A DNA stretch of 64,000 nucleotides from Kryptolebias marmoratus (GCF_001649575.2 NC_051436.1:8420163-8484162), one strand, 5' to 3'; positions 1 to 10,298 are shown, counted from the first letter of the stretch. Notes: generated by a model from the sequence alone, not told the origin. Numbers and translations: made by a program.

Positions 1-285
1 TCTCCTCTCACATACATACATTCTCCTCTCACATGCATACATTCTCCTCTCACATACATACATTCTCCTCTCACATACATACATTCTCCTCTCACATACA
101 TACATTCTCCCCTCACATGCATATATTCTCCTCTTACATGCGTACATTCTCCTCTCACATGCATATATTCTCCTCTTACGCGCATACATTCTCCTCTCAC
201 ATGCACATATTCTTCTCTTGCGCCCATACATTCTCCTCTCACATGCATACATTCTCCTCTCACATGCATACATTCTTCTCTCAGA
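1..285 (+). repeat. Left-end minisatellite of the transposon, about 21-bp unit
   Basis: About 13 head-to-tail copies of a roughly 21-base unit of the form ATTCTCCTCTCACATACATAC fill this stretch. Single-base variants (ATAC/GCAT, CTCAC/CTTAC) mark older copies. The same unit recurs in reverse complement at 10,540-10,690, so this is one arm of a long inverted repeat made of tandem repeats. The window begins inside the array, so the true left terminus and any target-site duplication are not visible. The open frame through it is only repeated codons, not a gene. Confidence 0.9.
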
Positions 286-330
286 TACATATATACAGCA
301 TTTTCAATTAAATAATCGATGCATTGCGTG

Positions 331-360
331 ACACAGGAAGTTCTTACTCAAACAGGAAGT
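331..360 (+). promoter_or_regulatory. Paired ACAGGAAGT motifs upstream of the transposase
   Basis: Two copies of ACAGGAAGT lie at 333-341 and 352-360, and a weaker TCAGGAAAT follows near 372. They match the GGAA core of ETS-family sites. Two similar AAACGGAAG motifs sit in the mirrored position at the other end of the element (10,268-10,298, reading inward). They could be promoter elements or subterminal binding sites for the transposase; the sequence alone does not decide. Confidence 0.35.
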
Positions 361-422
361 AACTCTTAAATCAGGAAATGCATTAATAATTATTCCATGG
401 TATATTTCAACAGAATATTTAT

Positions 423-2219
423 TTGCATGACTCCATAATGAAACTATTCAAATTGATCCTGTTTTATCATCTGTTGTTTTTCTATAATTTGGGAGTGAAG
501 AGCATTGAAAATGACATTAGAATGTTTTTCAGAAGTATACTGGGATGTTTGGAACAAATGCAACAAGATTCTGCAGGTTCCTTTGTTCATGAGAGGCTCC
601 AAAGAGAACTTCGTGATCATGTAAATATTTTATCTGGATTTCTGTCACAATCAAGAATCATCCTGGATTCAAGGAACAGAGAAGTAGCCAATACACTACA
701 GTCTTTGCATGCAAGTCTGCAGATTGTGCTGGCAGCAACTGAATCAAATCAAAGGAGTAGATCTGAAAACAGAGAAGTCTTTTTGCCCCCAAGAGTCATG
801 ACAGGACACCAAGGCCGGCCTCCTTACAACATTTCAGAGGAGCAAATATCTCATTTACTATCTCTTGGAATGAACTGGCAAAATATTGCAATATGCTTAG
901 GGGTAAGCAGTCGAACCCTCTATAGGCACAGAGATCGGCTTGGAATTCAACCACTGGCTTATACAGCAATCTCTGATGTCCAACTTAATAGATTTGTTGC
1001 AGAAATTCTTCAATCAACCACCAACGCAGGTGAAACGTATGTACATGGGAGCTTAAGGTCACGTGGATTACGCATTCAAAGATGGCGTGTTAGACAAAGT
1101 CTGCTAGAAATTGATCCTGTTGGTCGATGCTTTAGAAGACGCCATGCAATACGCCGACGGATTTACCATGTTTCAACGTCCAATCAATTATGGTGAGAAA
1201 TTTGTAAAACAATTTTTTTACTACAAAACAAGTCTTCTACAGTACTGCTGATTAATATTTTCAGTTGTTGTTTTTATTGAACAAATTTGTTGTACTTCAC
1301 AAACTTAAATAACCTTATTTGTTAAAAATAAAACAATTCAAATATGACAAATAATTTTTATTTTGTTTTATTAAATGATTGTGACATGTTTGGCTTTAGG
1401 TTTTTCAATTATGAGTTACCTTGGTTTCATTTTTTTCTTAGGCACATAGATGGAAACCACAAACTTGTGAGATGGAGAATGGTGTTCCATGGATGTGTAG
1501 ACGGATTCAGCCGGACCATCATCTATCTTGCTTGTCTAGACAACAACAGAGCATCAAGTGTTTTGTCACTATTTATTAGTGGCGTTCATAACTTTGGAAT
1601 ACCATCCAGAGTAAGATGTGACCATGGACTAGAAAACACTGGAGTTGCTCGTTTCATGCTTTACAGGAGAGGATTAAACAGAAATAGTGTCATTACTGGC
1701 CGGTCAGTGCATAATCAGAGAATAGAGAGATTGTGGGCAGAGTTAAATAGAGTTGTGTCATTTCATTATATTCATCTTTTTAACTTCATGGAGGAGCATG
1801 GTGTATTAGATTCACTTAATGAATTGCATTTGTTTTGTCTTCATTACATCTTTCTGCCACGGATTCAGAGAGCTGCAACTGAATTTCAGAATCAGTGGAA
1901 TAACCATGGACTTTCAACACAAGGAGGGCAAACCCCTCTTCAACTTTGGCAAAGGGGCATAGTCAACAATGTAGGAATACACAATCCAAGTATGAATGGT
2001 ATTTGTGACATAGACAGTCACCATGGCTTTGATGACCACACACCAATTTGTCAGTTACATAGTCGTAATAATGTTGTTGTTCCATCTATTAATATTACCA
2101 TCAGTGATCGTATTATGGATTCTCTTCAACAAACCTTTGATCCATTTGAAGATGATGGAAACTATGGTATAGATTTGTTTTGCAATTTTGTATGTTTCCT
2201 TGAAAGAAGGCATTCCTAA
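423..2219 (+). CDS. DDE integrase-type transposase, two exons
   Basis: Likely catalyses excision and insertion of the surrounding element. Exon 1 is 423-1192 (donor GTGAGA at 1193) and exon 2 is 1442-2219 (acceptor TTCTTAG ending 1441). Joining them gives 515 residues and creates the family hallmark LWHIDGNHK across the junction. Residues 134-175 form a helix-turn-helix ([10 protein letters not shown]...[10 protein letters not shown]) for DNA binding. A basic linker follows, and then an rve-like integrase core from about 257. The acidic triad is D260 (HIDG), D317 (RCDHGLEN) and E352 (NQRIERLW), with 34 residues between the last two. The first about 35 residues are hydrophobic and may not be coding: an acceptor-like TTTTTCAG at 525-532 suggests exon 1 could start at 533 after an upstream exon. 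It converges on the HECT gene. The architecture is that of the putative integrase domain proteins common in fish and invertebrates. Assignment to a named transposon superfamily (IS3EU- or Ginger-like) is unsettled. Confidence 0.85.
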
Positions 2220-3180
2220 GACCGTTTCCATAAAGGGGATAAAGAATCACTCTTATGCCAAATATGGACAAGCCTAGAATTGTTCTTACCCATGGCAGAT
2301 GTAGTTTAAAAATGATCTTCACTGTAATGTTTTTGATAGGAAATAAGACATTTCTCAAAACAGAAAATGGTGTAAAAGTAGTATCAACAAAAAATGGCAT
2401 TTTTCAAGCTTTTTGTTTCCCTCAGCTTTTTGCATGCTACAACTTATATGTTGATGATTTCTTAGTTTATAAACTTCAACTCTTTGAGGTTTGATGGCCC
2501 CCTTAGAACCTGTAGTCGTCAGCTCTCTCCACAGAATCTCTATCAGAACTGAGTCAGAAGTTTGGATGGGCCACTCCAAAAAGTTTTTAATAAACATGTT
2601 AAAATAAGACTACTTTTAACCTAAATCTGCCTGTGGTATGAATCTTTTTTGGCTTAACTGTATATGTCCAACAAAATGTGAGTAATTCTATCAATAGTAA
2701 ATGTCCACAAAATTTAACATTTTGCAGTTTAACTTTCAAAGTTCCTCATGGGTGTTCTTGTGGTTCTAATTTGTGTTTATTATTCATGCAGTAATTTTTT
2801 TTTTTCATTTTGCATATTGACTGTTATAAAAACAATAATGCACATGAAACCAAATTTTATTGAAGATTTTGGTTCTGGCTAACTCAGTAAACTGCATGAA
2901 CTATCACTTGGTGTTACAACTTGTTTTGTAAGCTCTGAGATCCTGTGGAAAAAGAATTGACCAGCGTTTTGTCCTCAGACTGTGAGAATGAATCAAAGTC
3001 AAAAAAAGGAAAAATAAATAAGTAAAGCAAAACATCTAAATTTCTAGGAAATTATGAAAATAAAAAATAAGTGCTATATGGAAAAGTTAACAAATGTTAG
3101 AAACTATTGACAACAGATACAATTTTACAGTGAATGTATTGCAAATGAAAAACAATGCTTTGAAAAACACCTGAATACGG
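2220..3180. other. 3' flank of the transposase; no gene
   Basis: Between the two convergent genes. An AATAAA at 2589-2594 is a plausible poly(A) signal for the transposase, about 370 bases after its stop. Around 2500-2650 (GTTTGGATGGGCCACTCCAAAA and flanks) the sequence resembles part of a common teleost MITE that carries a relic reading toward a TGGGCCATTCC motif. The short open frames on both strands here show no recognisable domain. The remainder is AT-rich with no feature I can support. Confidence 0.5.
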
Positions 3181-3189
3181 TACTCCTCT

Positions 3190-3400
3190 CAATAGGAAAG
3201 GGTCAAGTCCAGTCCTCAATATCTACCATCTTGTAACTTTTCGATGCAACTGTTCTCCAACACACCTGAATCAAATGGCTCTTTTAGCCCTGCAGAGGCC
3301 TGGTAATTAGCCTATGTTTGGTTCAGAGGTGTAGAAAAAGGGATGCAGTAGCTCTCAAGGACTGACCTGGGGCATCCCTGTCCTGGTTAAACACTGTCAA
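3190..3400. mobile_element. Short palindromic MITE
   Basis: The left side reads GTCCAGTCCTCAA, followed by CTCCAACACACCTGAATCAA. The right side reads CTCTCAAGGACTGACC. The ends are therefore imperfect inverted repeats around AGTCCTC/GAGGACT. I recognise this as the very common teleost non-autonomous element whose ends carry GTCCTCGAGG and CACACCTGAATCAAATG. It is probably hAT-related, but that is from memory. It inserted between the two genes of the larger transposon, downstream of the HECT gene. Confidence 0.6.
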
Positions 3401-3439
3401 TCCTAACCAGCTCAGTGACAATAACACTCATACATTGAA

Positions 3440-3640
3440 ACATTCACAAATTTAAAGAAAAGGGGAAAAAAGATTTTCAACTTTAAGAACAGTGCGTAAC
3501 ATTTAGTACCTCTTTAGTGTGCAAACTTAAGAGTTAAAACAACTGTGGTGGAGACCAGAATATAAATTTGACAATACCAAAGCTATGGGTGTTGCCCAAT
3601 GTAAAGTCCATATGTTTCTGAAGGTCAAGTATGCACACAA
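3440..3640 (-). pseudogene. Duplicated 3' end of the HECT ligase gene (last-exon fragment plus 3' flank)
   Basis: This stretch repeats 3805-3995 at high similarity. Shared blocks include TCTTTAGTGTGCAAACTTA, ACTGTG(G/A)TGGAGACCAG and GGGTGTTGCCCAATG. On the minus strand its 3580-3625 part still reads like the HECT C-terminus, with HMDF and LGNTH retained, but it lacks the catalytic region, an upstream exon and a matching stop. It is best read as a partial tandem duplication of the final-exon end and 3' untranslated region. Confidence 0.75.
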
Positions 3641-3943
3641 GGTCCTGACCAGGTGCTAAATGGCAGTTGATACTTTAAACATAATTTGTTAACAATGTGT
3701 ACAAGTATATTTTTAAATCACCAGTACAGTAACAGAAACAATAACATCCAAAGGAATCTAACAATAAAAATAAAATAGAACTCCTGCTCTTTTCAAAAAA
3801 TGTGTTCATTGGTAAATAAAAGGGAAAAAAAATTTCAACTTTTTTTAGATCAGTGCAAAAACATTTAGCATTTTTACTTTCATTACTTCTTTAGTGTGCA
3901 AACTTAGTGAGACAACTGTGATGGAGACCAGAAAATTTTTTTA

Positions 3944-6900
3944 TTAGGCAATACCAAAACCATGGGTGTTGCCCAATGCAAAGTCCATATGTTCCTGAAA
4001 GTCTTTGTAGGATGTATGCAGGGGTAATTTCAAGCAATTAATGCAAGTGTTTGCTTTGGGGAACTTAGACGGGGTTCCAGAACCAGCCTCATGGTGAAGA
4101 AATTCAACTGACGGCTGAGGAGAGAAGCCAATTGCTGGAACAGTACTGGCTCCAGTGGCAAAGGCCAAAATCATTCCCAGTTTCTTTGTGCCCTCTTGAT
4201 CTAAAGAACATACAATAGATGATAAATCAAGTAAACAATATATCTCATTATAAGAAAGACTTAAACAATTTATCAATTTACCCTCAGCATCTGAAAGGTA
4301 GTCTCTCCAGAATGGGATTACAATTTCCTCAGCATTTCTTTTGTTGCTGCCAACCGGTGACAAGTGGATTGTGAAGAGAGTGTCAATCAGGTCAGCTGTC
4401 AGGATTGAAGGAGACCAGCACAGAAGTGGTCGAAAACTCTCTGGGTGAGCTTGAATTTTGTCTAGCACTCCAAGTGTCCTCAGTCCATCCCGAAACCTTA
4501 AACAAAAAGGAAGACAAACTAAAAGTATTCTTGAATCACTTTTTATTATAAGTTCCAGATGAAGCTAAATAACTGTTTGCTTTAACATCAAATGTAACAG
4601 GTTTACATATGATAGCTATAATTATGAACTTTTTTTTAATGCTTCATAATTATCATCCAGTGTCATCTTGTATTTATCACTTTTACTTAAATCACAGACA
4701 CTTCTGCTGCAAACTTCAAAAAACCTTTATAGAAAAATACAATTTTCTATGTTTATTCTTCCATATTAAGTTCAGGGAAAACACAAAACCTCCATACCAT
4801 TTGATGCATTCAACAGGTAATTTAGTCCAGTTTATATTTAGTGGTTGTTTTTTCAGAATTTAGCTACTTAGAAATCTCAACCTACCTCTCAAAAGGTCCA
4901 CGTACTCTGTGTATCACTTGGAACATTAGAATGTCATCCACAAGCCGATCCTTGTCTTCCAGTCTCTTCAGCTGTCTCAGACAGCCAGCATTAGCCAAAT
5001 ACTCTTCAAGGGGCTCTGTTGTTGTTAGCAAATCTTCAAAAGATTGGCTCTCTGTGATCTTGAAATACATAAAAGAAAAACATAAATAATTGCCATAGTC
5101 GCTTGTGTAAGTCTAATGCCACTTCCACACTGGATTGGCTTTAACCGGTTCTGCCCCAGTCCGCCCTGACCAGAATTGTCTGTTTTAGTATTATTCAGGT
5201 CCACAATACTGAGGAACAGACTGCAATAGTGAAACTCCAAACAAGGGTGGAACCAAACCATACATTAACTGGTTAGAGTGAGACTTGACATTGGAAAACC
5301 AACTTTATGTGTCTAGTCTAAGTACTATAATACACAACAAAGAGAAAGGTTAAAAAAAACACCTTTTTAATTTTCTCACGGAGGTGTCTATCAGCAACAT
5401 CTTCCAGGACAGGCTTAACAAATTCTGGGCCATCAACAAGGCAAGAGTAGAGGGTTGGGGAGAGAAAACCAGCAGGGGGGCCACCATGTACAAGGCTTAC
5501 TGCAATGGATCTGCCTGCAATGAAGTACTTGTCTTCTCTCATGGCTACAAAAAATAAGACAGTTTACTGAGCATCTCAAGAAAATTGACAAATACCCATG
5601 ACATCACAAAGTTTTGTAAAACGTACTAATTAGTAGTCTGTCAAGAGTGTTAAATTCTTTAACAATCTTGACAATTGAATTGAATTGTTAATTTATTTAA
5701 TTTCCCTCTGGGATAAATAAAGTATTTGTGAATTTAATTGAACTGAATTGAAAACATACATGTGCTATCAAGAGCCAAGTTCATTTTGCCCTCTTCTCCC
5801 TCAAACATTGAAGACTGAAGCAAAGCTTCCATTAGAAGCCTGAGAAATTCTCTTCTTGGGCCCCCCAGGTCAACAGCTTCTTCAGGTACTCCCATGTCAT
5901 CAGAAAACTTCACATAGATGGTGTGACATGGATCGTATGTCCCACGTTTGAAACCTCTAATTGCTCCATCCAGCACTGTTGTTCGGTTAATATTGAACTT
6001 GCATTTCTTCTGATTATTGATTTTTATTGCAAGCTCTTGTAAAATCTCTGTTGCTGGCACAGAACATTCTGGGTTGCATCTGAAAGAAATTACATAGAAA
6101 TAGGACATTTTATCAGGAAACAGGTACCAGTTAAAAAGACCTAACAATTTTTGACCACATACATTACTATGTCTTGAAGAAGTCTTTACTTACCATGTTT
6201 GATTGTATGGGAACTGTTGGAGGTATAAAACTAAATAACTGGATGAATCACTATTAGATGGACTGGAATAGCATTTAAAAAAAAATAAGAGTCGCATGAA
6301 TGTTAACTGCATTAATAACTTTTGCAAAAACTTGACAAATTACATTGGTGTGAAAATGTATTTATGTTCTTACAGATTTTTCCTGTTACTTATTTTTCTT
6401 ACACAAACATTTTAGATACAACAAATTTTAGAGGGGTGGTATTATGTTTTTTCCATGCACATAGTGGCATTTTATATCATAAATGTACAAAGATTGCAAA
6501 ATGTCTTAGTGCACCTAAGACTACTTTTTAAATAAAGTATTTTGGCCAAATCCAATGTGTAAGACTATGTATAAAATATTATTCGAAACATGTTTTGATG
6601 GCAACTAAATTAAATACTTTTAATTAGCCAAGATGACGCGCTGTACTTAGACAAACCTTTCACTTTCCAGACTTGCTAGAATGGCCTGGTTCAATTCCTC
6701 ATCATCAGAGGACAAATCAGATAGAGCAGCCACTACAGAAAGATAATTCTCATAGTTAGCTGACTGTTGATGTGTTGAGGTCGACTGTAGATGGGAAGCT
6801 GTGGGCAATCCCAGAGAGGGTAGGCTTGATCCGGTTCTGCATGCATCAGATGGGTCGAGTGACGATGACCCTTCAACAGATGAGGAAAAAGGGAGGCTGG

Positions 6901-8103
6901 AAGAAGACCCACTTCCTGGAGGGCATATAGGCAGTCAGTTAGAAGAGCTGTTTGCTGAAGTGCTGCTATAGGTGGATGAGATGCTTCTTTGATAACTCAT
7001 GCCAGGAGTTTGACAAAATGACATCCCACAACTATGTGATGAAGCCAGAGGTTGAACTGCAAGAGTTCAACAGGAAGGGTCAGTTTGTGACCCTTCCTGT
7101 TTGATCCCTTGTCTAGCTGTGTTTGATCAATTTGAACTAGTGAACCTGACCTTTCTAAAGGATATTGTTGAACATATTAAGCCATCTGGTTCTCCATGTC
7201 TTGAAGAACTTCTATGTCTTGAAGATATTAAATCCTGGATGGTTTTAAATTTCTTTAATTTTAATGACAAGAAAACAGAAGTGATGGTATTTGATGTTAA
7301 TTATCCCTTATTTATCTGGGCCCTTGACATTTTATTTGAAGCACACCATTTTAAATTTGGGTTTTAAAATAGACAGTGATCTAAAGTTAGATTACCAGGT
7401 TGGAGCAGTGGTCAAGTCTTGTTTTTATCATCTTAAGCAGCTGCAAGGATTAAGCAAATTCTTTTGAGTCAAGATTTTGAAACAGTAATTCATGCCTTTA
7501 TTACAGCTCGGCTGGATTACTGTAATGTTCTTTACTTTGGAGTTAGCCAGTCTTCCCTCAGGCATCTCCAGTTAGTCCAGAATGCTGCTGCTCAGCTTTT
7601 AGCTGGAGTCGGGAGGAAGGAGCATATCACCCCCTTTTCTGGCTTCTCTACACTGGCTGCCTGTGCATTTTAGGATTCATTTTAAGATTCTGTTATTTGT
7701 TTTCAAAAGTCTACATGGTCTTGCCCCATTTTACCTCTCTGAGCTGCTTCACCCATATTCTCCCGCTTGCTGCCTCTGGTCAGCTGATCTGCTGCTCTTG
7801 GAGGTATTGAGGTCTAAATTTAAGCTTAGAGGAGATAGAGCTTTTAGTGTTGTCGCTCCCAAATTATGGAACGTTTTGCCGTTACATATTAGAAGTGCCC
7901 CTTCATTGTCCACTTTTAAATGTCGTGTTAAGACACACTTTTATTATTTGGCTTTTAACACATGTTGAGACTGTTGCTCTTACTTTCTGCTATTGTGTTT
8001 TATTGTTTTTGTCTTTTGTTGCTCATATTTTGGATGTTATTTTGATTCTTGTCTGTACAGCACTTTGTCGCAGCTACTGTTGTTTTAAAGTGCTTTGTAA
8101 ATA

Positions 8104-8135
<32 letters not shown>

Positions 8136-10193
8136 CCGTTTTGTGCATAGGCAGCCACTGTACTGGTGAAAGAGTCAGCAGATGAATCTACTCTTGGATG
8201 AGGTCTACTCTGGGATGAGGAGCGCAGTTGCCTTGTTGAACTGGTGCTTTCATCACAGTTGTTGTCGTCACTGCTGTAGCCTGACATGTCATCCTTGAAG
8301 AAGGAAGAAGAAGAAAGTTTAAAAATTTCAATTGAAAACAAACATCATAAGGACAACATTTTATTGCCTGTGCAGATTAGGCTTTATAGCTGACATTTAT
8401 AACTAAATATAAGTATGACCCTACAGTAATGGACCAAACTAAAGTCATAACATTAGTAATGTACAAACAGGCATGCTAACTGTTTCTGAAAATGTTAAAA
8501 AAAGATACAACTTCTTCATCAAAGCATAAAGACCTAACATGACAAACGTCACTTGTAGCAAAGGTAATTCCATTTAATTTGTCTTTACATCACTACTATC
8601 CTTATCTTGTCAGCATTAAAAACCACTGGAATTCTCAAATGTTGCCTTGAAATATAACATACCAGAATCGGTCTTGATGGTCTTATGTAGAGGGCTTTTG
8701 ATTTATATATTTTATGTATAAGATTGGCATCCAGTTCTTGCCCGGAACGCAGTTTGGGGGAAATTAATTTGCTGCCACAAGACATCAAACACTCCAAACT
8801 AAAAAAAAACAACAAAAACACAATGGTAAAAAAAATATTAAGATCCACTGTTTAAAGAAATCTTGTTTAATCGATATAGCTATTTGTAAAGTCAATATGC
8901 TTGTTGAAACCCCTTTCTTCAGTAACTACTCAGATTCTTGTAATATTACAAAAAGTGCTTACCTCACATCAACAGACAGTTTTTCACCAAACGCCTGTTT
9001 AATTTGTTCAATTACAGTGTTTTGGTCCCAAGATTTCTGGAATTCAAATCCATATAGTATGTGCCCCTTATCATGCAACTCTTGCTTTGTCCGGTGTTTT
9101 ATGACAACACAACTTGATGGCTTCGGAAGCAGGATGATGTCTTTGTGGAAAGTATCATGATAATGTATTCTGGCCCTACAAAATGAAACAAACACTTTAA
9201 GTTAGCCACTTGATGTTTGACATGTCACCACATCTGAAGTAACTAAATCTGGTCATTTACTTTAGGATTTCTTCTGTTTAATTTTGCTCTAAAAACACTG
9301 ACAGAGAGTAGAGGACGAAAAACTAAGATACACTCTTGATTAAAATATTACGACTAAGGAAGAGTTAATGCCCAGAATGATGCTGATGGCAACACAATAA
9401 CAATAAGCGACTCTTTAATTTGTTCAAAGCTTATATATAAAGCACATTTACAGACGCGGTCATGATTTACAATCTAATAGTTAAATATTCTGAAATATTA
9501 ATGCAGTGGAAAGTATAGTAAACAGACAACACTACGAACTCTATAGACTGCATTCAGAAGCTCATGAAAAATTTGCGGTAGCGGCAGCTTTAGTTTTGTC
9601 GATGGCTCATCGACTCCCCCCCTCCCCAAAACATTCTACCTTTGCTGCTGTTAAACCCTGTAAAATTACAGTGTACCACCATCTTGATTATCGTCATCTA
9701 ATATCTCCCTGTGAAAATATGTGGGTTTTGAAAAATTAAAGAAGTTTTAGTTTCCAGCTAATTTTTGGTAAAGGCTACGCTTTAACCGCCTTGATAAATT
9801 TAAAACTCTCCTCAATCAAACGGAGTCAGCGGATGCGTGCAAATACACTCCCACACACGGTGCCGCAAAAATGCAGTAACTTATTTCTTACCTTTTCCTC
9901 GGTTGGGAGCTCCACTTTCCAAAGTGTCTCTGACTCTGATATCTTAATGACTGCTGCATCCCTGCAGTTTGGCCTGGTGTTTGGATTGACTGTCCGCCTG
10001 AGGCGTTGCTGGGTCTGAAAAGTTGACTCATTTCGTCTTCAATCGCGCTATGAGTGACATTAGAGGCAGACGAGCTTGCCCTTTGTTGCCCAAGAGATGA
10101 GGACAACGTTGTGACAGTTTCAGGAGATGATAAAATACTTCTTAAAACCCCAATGGCTTGCTGAAGGGCTCCTGGCTCATTTGGCCTCTCCAT
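3944..10193 (-). CDS. HECT-type E3 ubiquitin ligase carried by the transposon, ten exons
   Basis: Predicted to accept ubiquitin from an E2 on its own cysteine and pass it to substrates. Exons on the minus strand: 10193-9892, 9175-8963, 8798-8663, 8293-8137, 6915-6657, 6079-5760, 5544-5363, 5058-4886, 4496-4282, 4200-3944. All introns are GT-AG. Coding length is 2214 bases, or 737 residues, with no internal stop. Exon 1 is Ser/Gln-rich. Residues 102-217 are a conserved-looking globular region (LLPKPSS, HILYGFEF, KALYIRP), possibly ubiquitin-like. Residues 218-340 are a Ser-rich linker. Residues 340-355 (EELNQAILASLES) fit a ubiquitin-interacting motif. The HECT domain runs from about 360 to the end: DLGGPRREF in the N lobe, then ANTCINCLKLP with Cys705 32 residues from the C-terminus, and SYKDFQEHM. 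It resembles fish proteins labelled G2E3-like. An L2 LINE lies in intron 4. The stop codon overlaps an AATAAA. The substrate is unknown. Confidence 0.88.
5670..5755. repeat. Retroposon 3' tail fragment in HECT intron 6
   Basis: The sequence TTTCCCTCTGGGATAAATAA followed by GTATTTGTGAATTTAATTG and imperfect GAATTGAATTG repeats matches the familiar 3' end of a fish LINE or SINE family. Only the tail is present. It lies wholly within the intron between exons 6 and 7 of the HECT gene and does not touch the splice sites. Confidence 0.55.
7069..7101. repeat. Perfect 14-bp hairpin at the LINE 5' junction
   Basis: The arm AACAGGAAGGGTCA (7069-7082) is followed by a five-base loop and its exact reverse complement TGACCCTTCCTGTT (7088-7101). 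It sits where ordinary HECT intron 4 sequence meets the truncated L2 element. It may come from an inverted target duplication during 5' joining of the LINE, or it may predate the insertion. Confidence 0.7.
7102..8134 (+). mobile_element. 5'-truncated, internally deleted L2-type LINE in HECT intron 4
   Basis: Plus-strand frames translate to the C-terminal half of an L2-like reverse transcriptase: DIKSWMVLNF and KKTEVMVF near 7230-7290, ARLDYCNVLY near 7506, QLVQNAAAQLLAG, PVHFRIHFKILLFVFKSL, GDRAFSVVAPKLWN near 7835. The pieces are in at least three frames, so it is dead. Near 7195-7230 the frame jumps from the region ahead of the polymerase motifs to the region after them, so the catalytic core is deleted. 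The 3' end is typical: AAGTGCTTTGTAAATAAAGT and then a TAG microsatellite. It is antisense to the HECT gene, and its tail abuts the exon 4 donor at 8136. Confidence 0.85.
8105..8134 (+). repeat. (TAG)n microsatellite tail of the LINE
   Basis: About nine TAG trinucleotides close the L2 element and run directly into the last base of HECT exon 4. Read on the minus strand, the repeat (CTA)n makes the first intronic bases of intron 4, GTACTACT. Confidence 0.85.
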
Positions 10194-10240
10194 GTTGAAT
10201 GGTATTCTGCGAATCGATGAACATGACCCTGTGTGATCTT

Positions 10241-10250
10241 AGCCAATCAG
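10241..10250 (-). promoter_or_regulatory. CCAAT box (NF-Y type) upstream of the HECT gene
   Basis: AGCCAATCAG on the plus strand (CTGATTGGCT on the coding strand) matches the extended NF-Y consensus. It lies about 48 bases upstream of the HECT start codon. No TATA box is evident, which fits a short CCAAT-type promoter carried inside the element. Confidence 0.5.
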
Positions 10251-10267
10251 AGTTCACTAAATTTTCC

Positions 10268-10298
10268 AACTTCCGTTTCCACTAAACTCCTTCCGTTT
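10268..10298 (-). promoter_or_regulatory. Paired AAACGGAAG motifs near the right end
   Basis: Two copies of CTTCCGTTT (AAACGGAAG on the minus strand) lie at about 10,270-10,278 and 10,290-10,298, between the terminal minisatellite and the HECT start. They mirror the ACAGGAAGT pair at 333-360. They are either ETS-like promoter sites or subterminal transposase sites. Confidence 0.35.

Noticed and set aside
1..285. CRISPR-like array
   Set aside because: The units are directly adjacent with no spacers, and the genome is clearly eukaryotic.
33..311. 92-codon open frame in the left array
   Set aside because: It only translates the tandem repeat; no codon bias, domain or start context.
1344..1441. 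Upstream Met-starting extension of transposase exon 2
   Set aside because: These 33 codons are AT-rich intron sequence; the splice acceptor at 1441 and the rebuilt LWHIDGNHK motif show that the exon starts at 1442.
7101..7968. Host gene encoding an RT-like protein
   Set aside because: Frames are broken, the polymerase core is deleted and the 3' end is LINE-like, so it is a dead L2 copy.
8000..8135. Poly-threonine extension of HECT exon 4
   Set aside because: The threonines are the LINE microsatellite tail; the donor at 8136 removes them and keeps the phase with exon 5.
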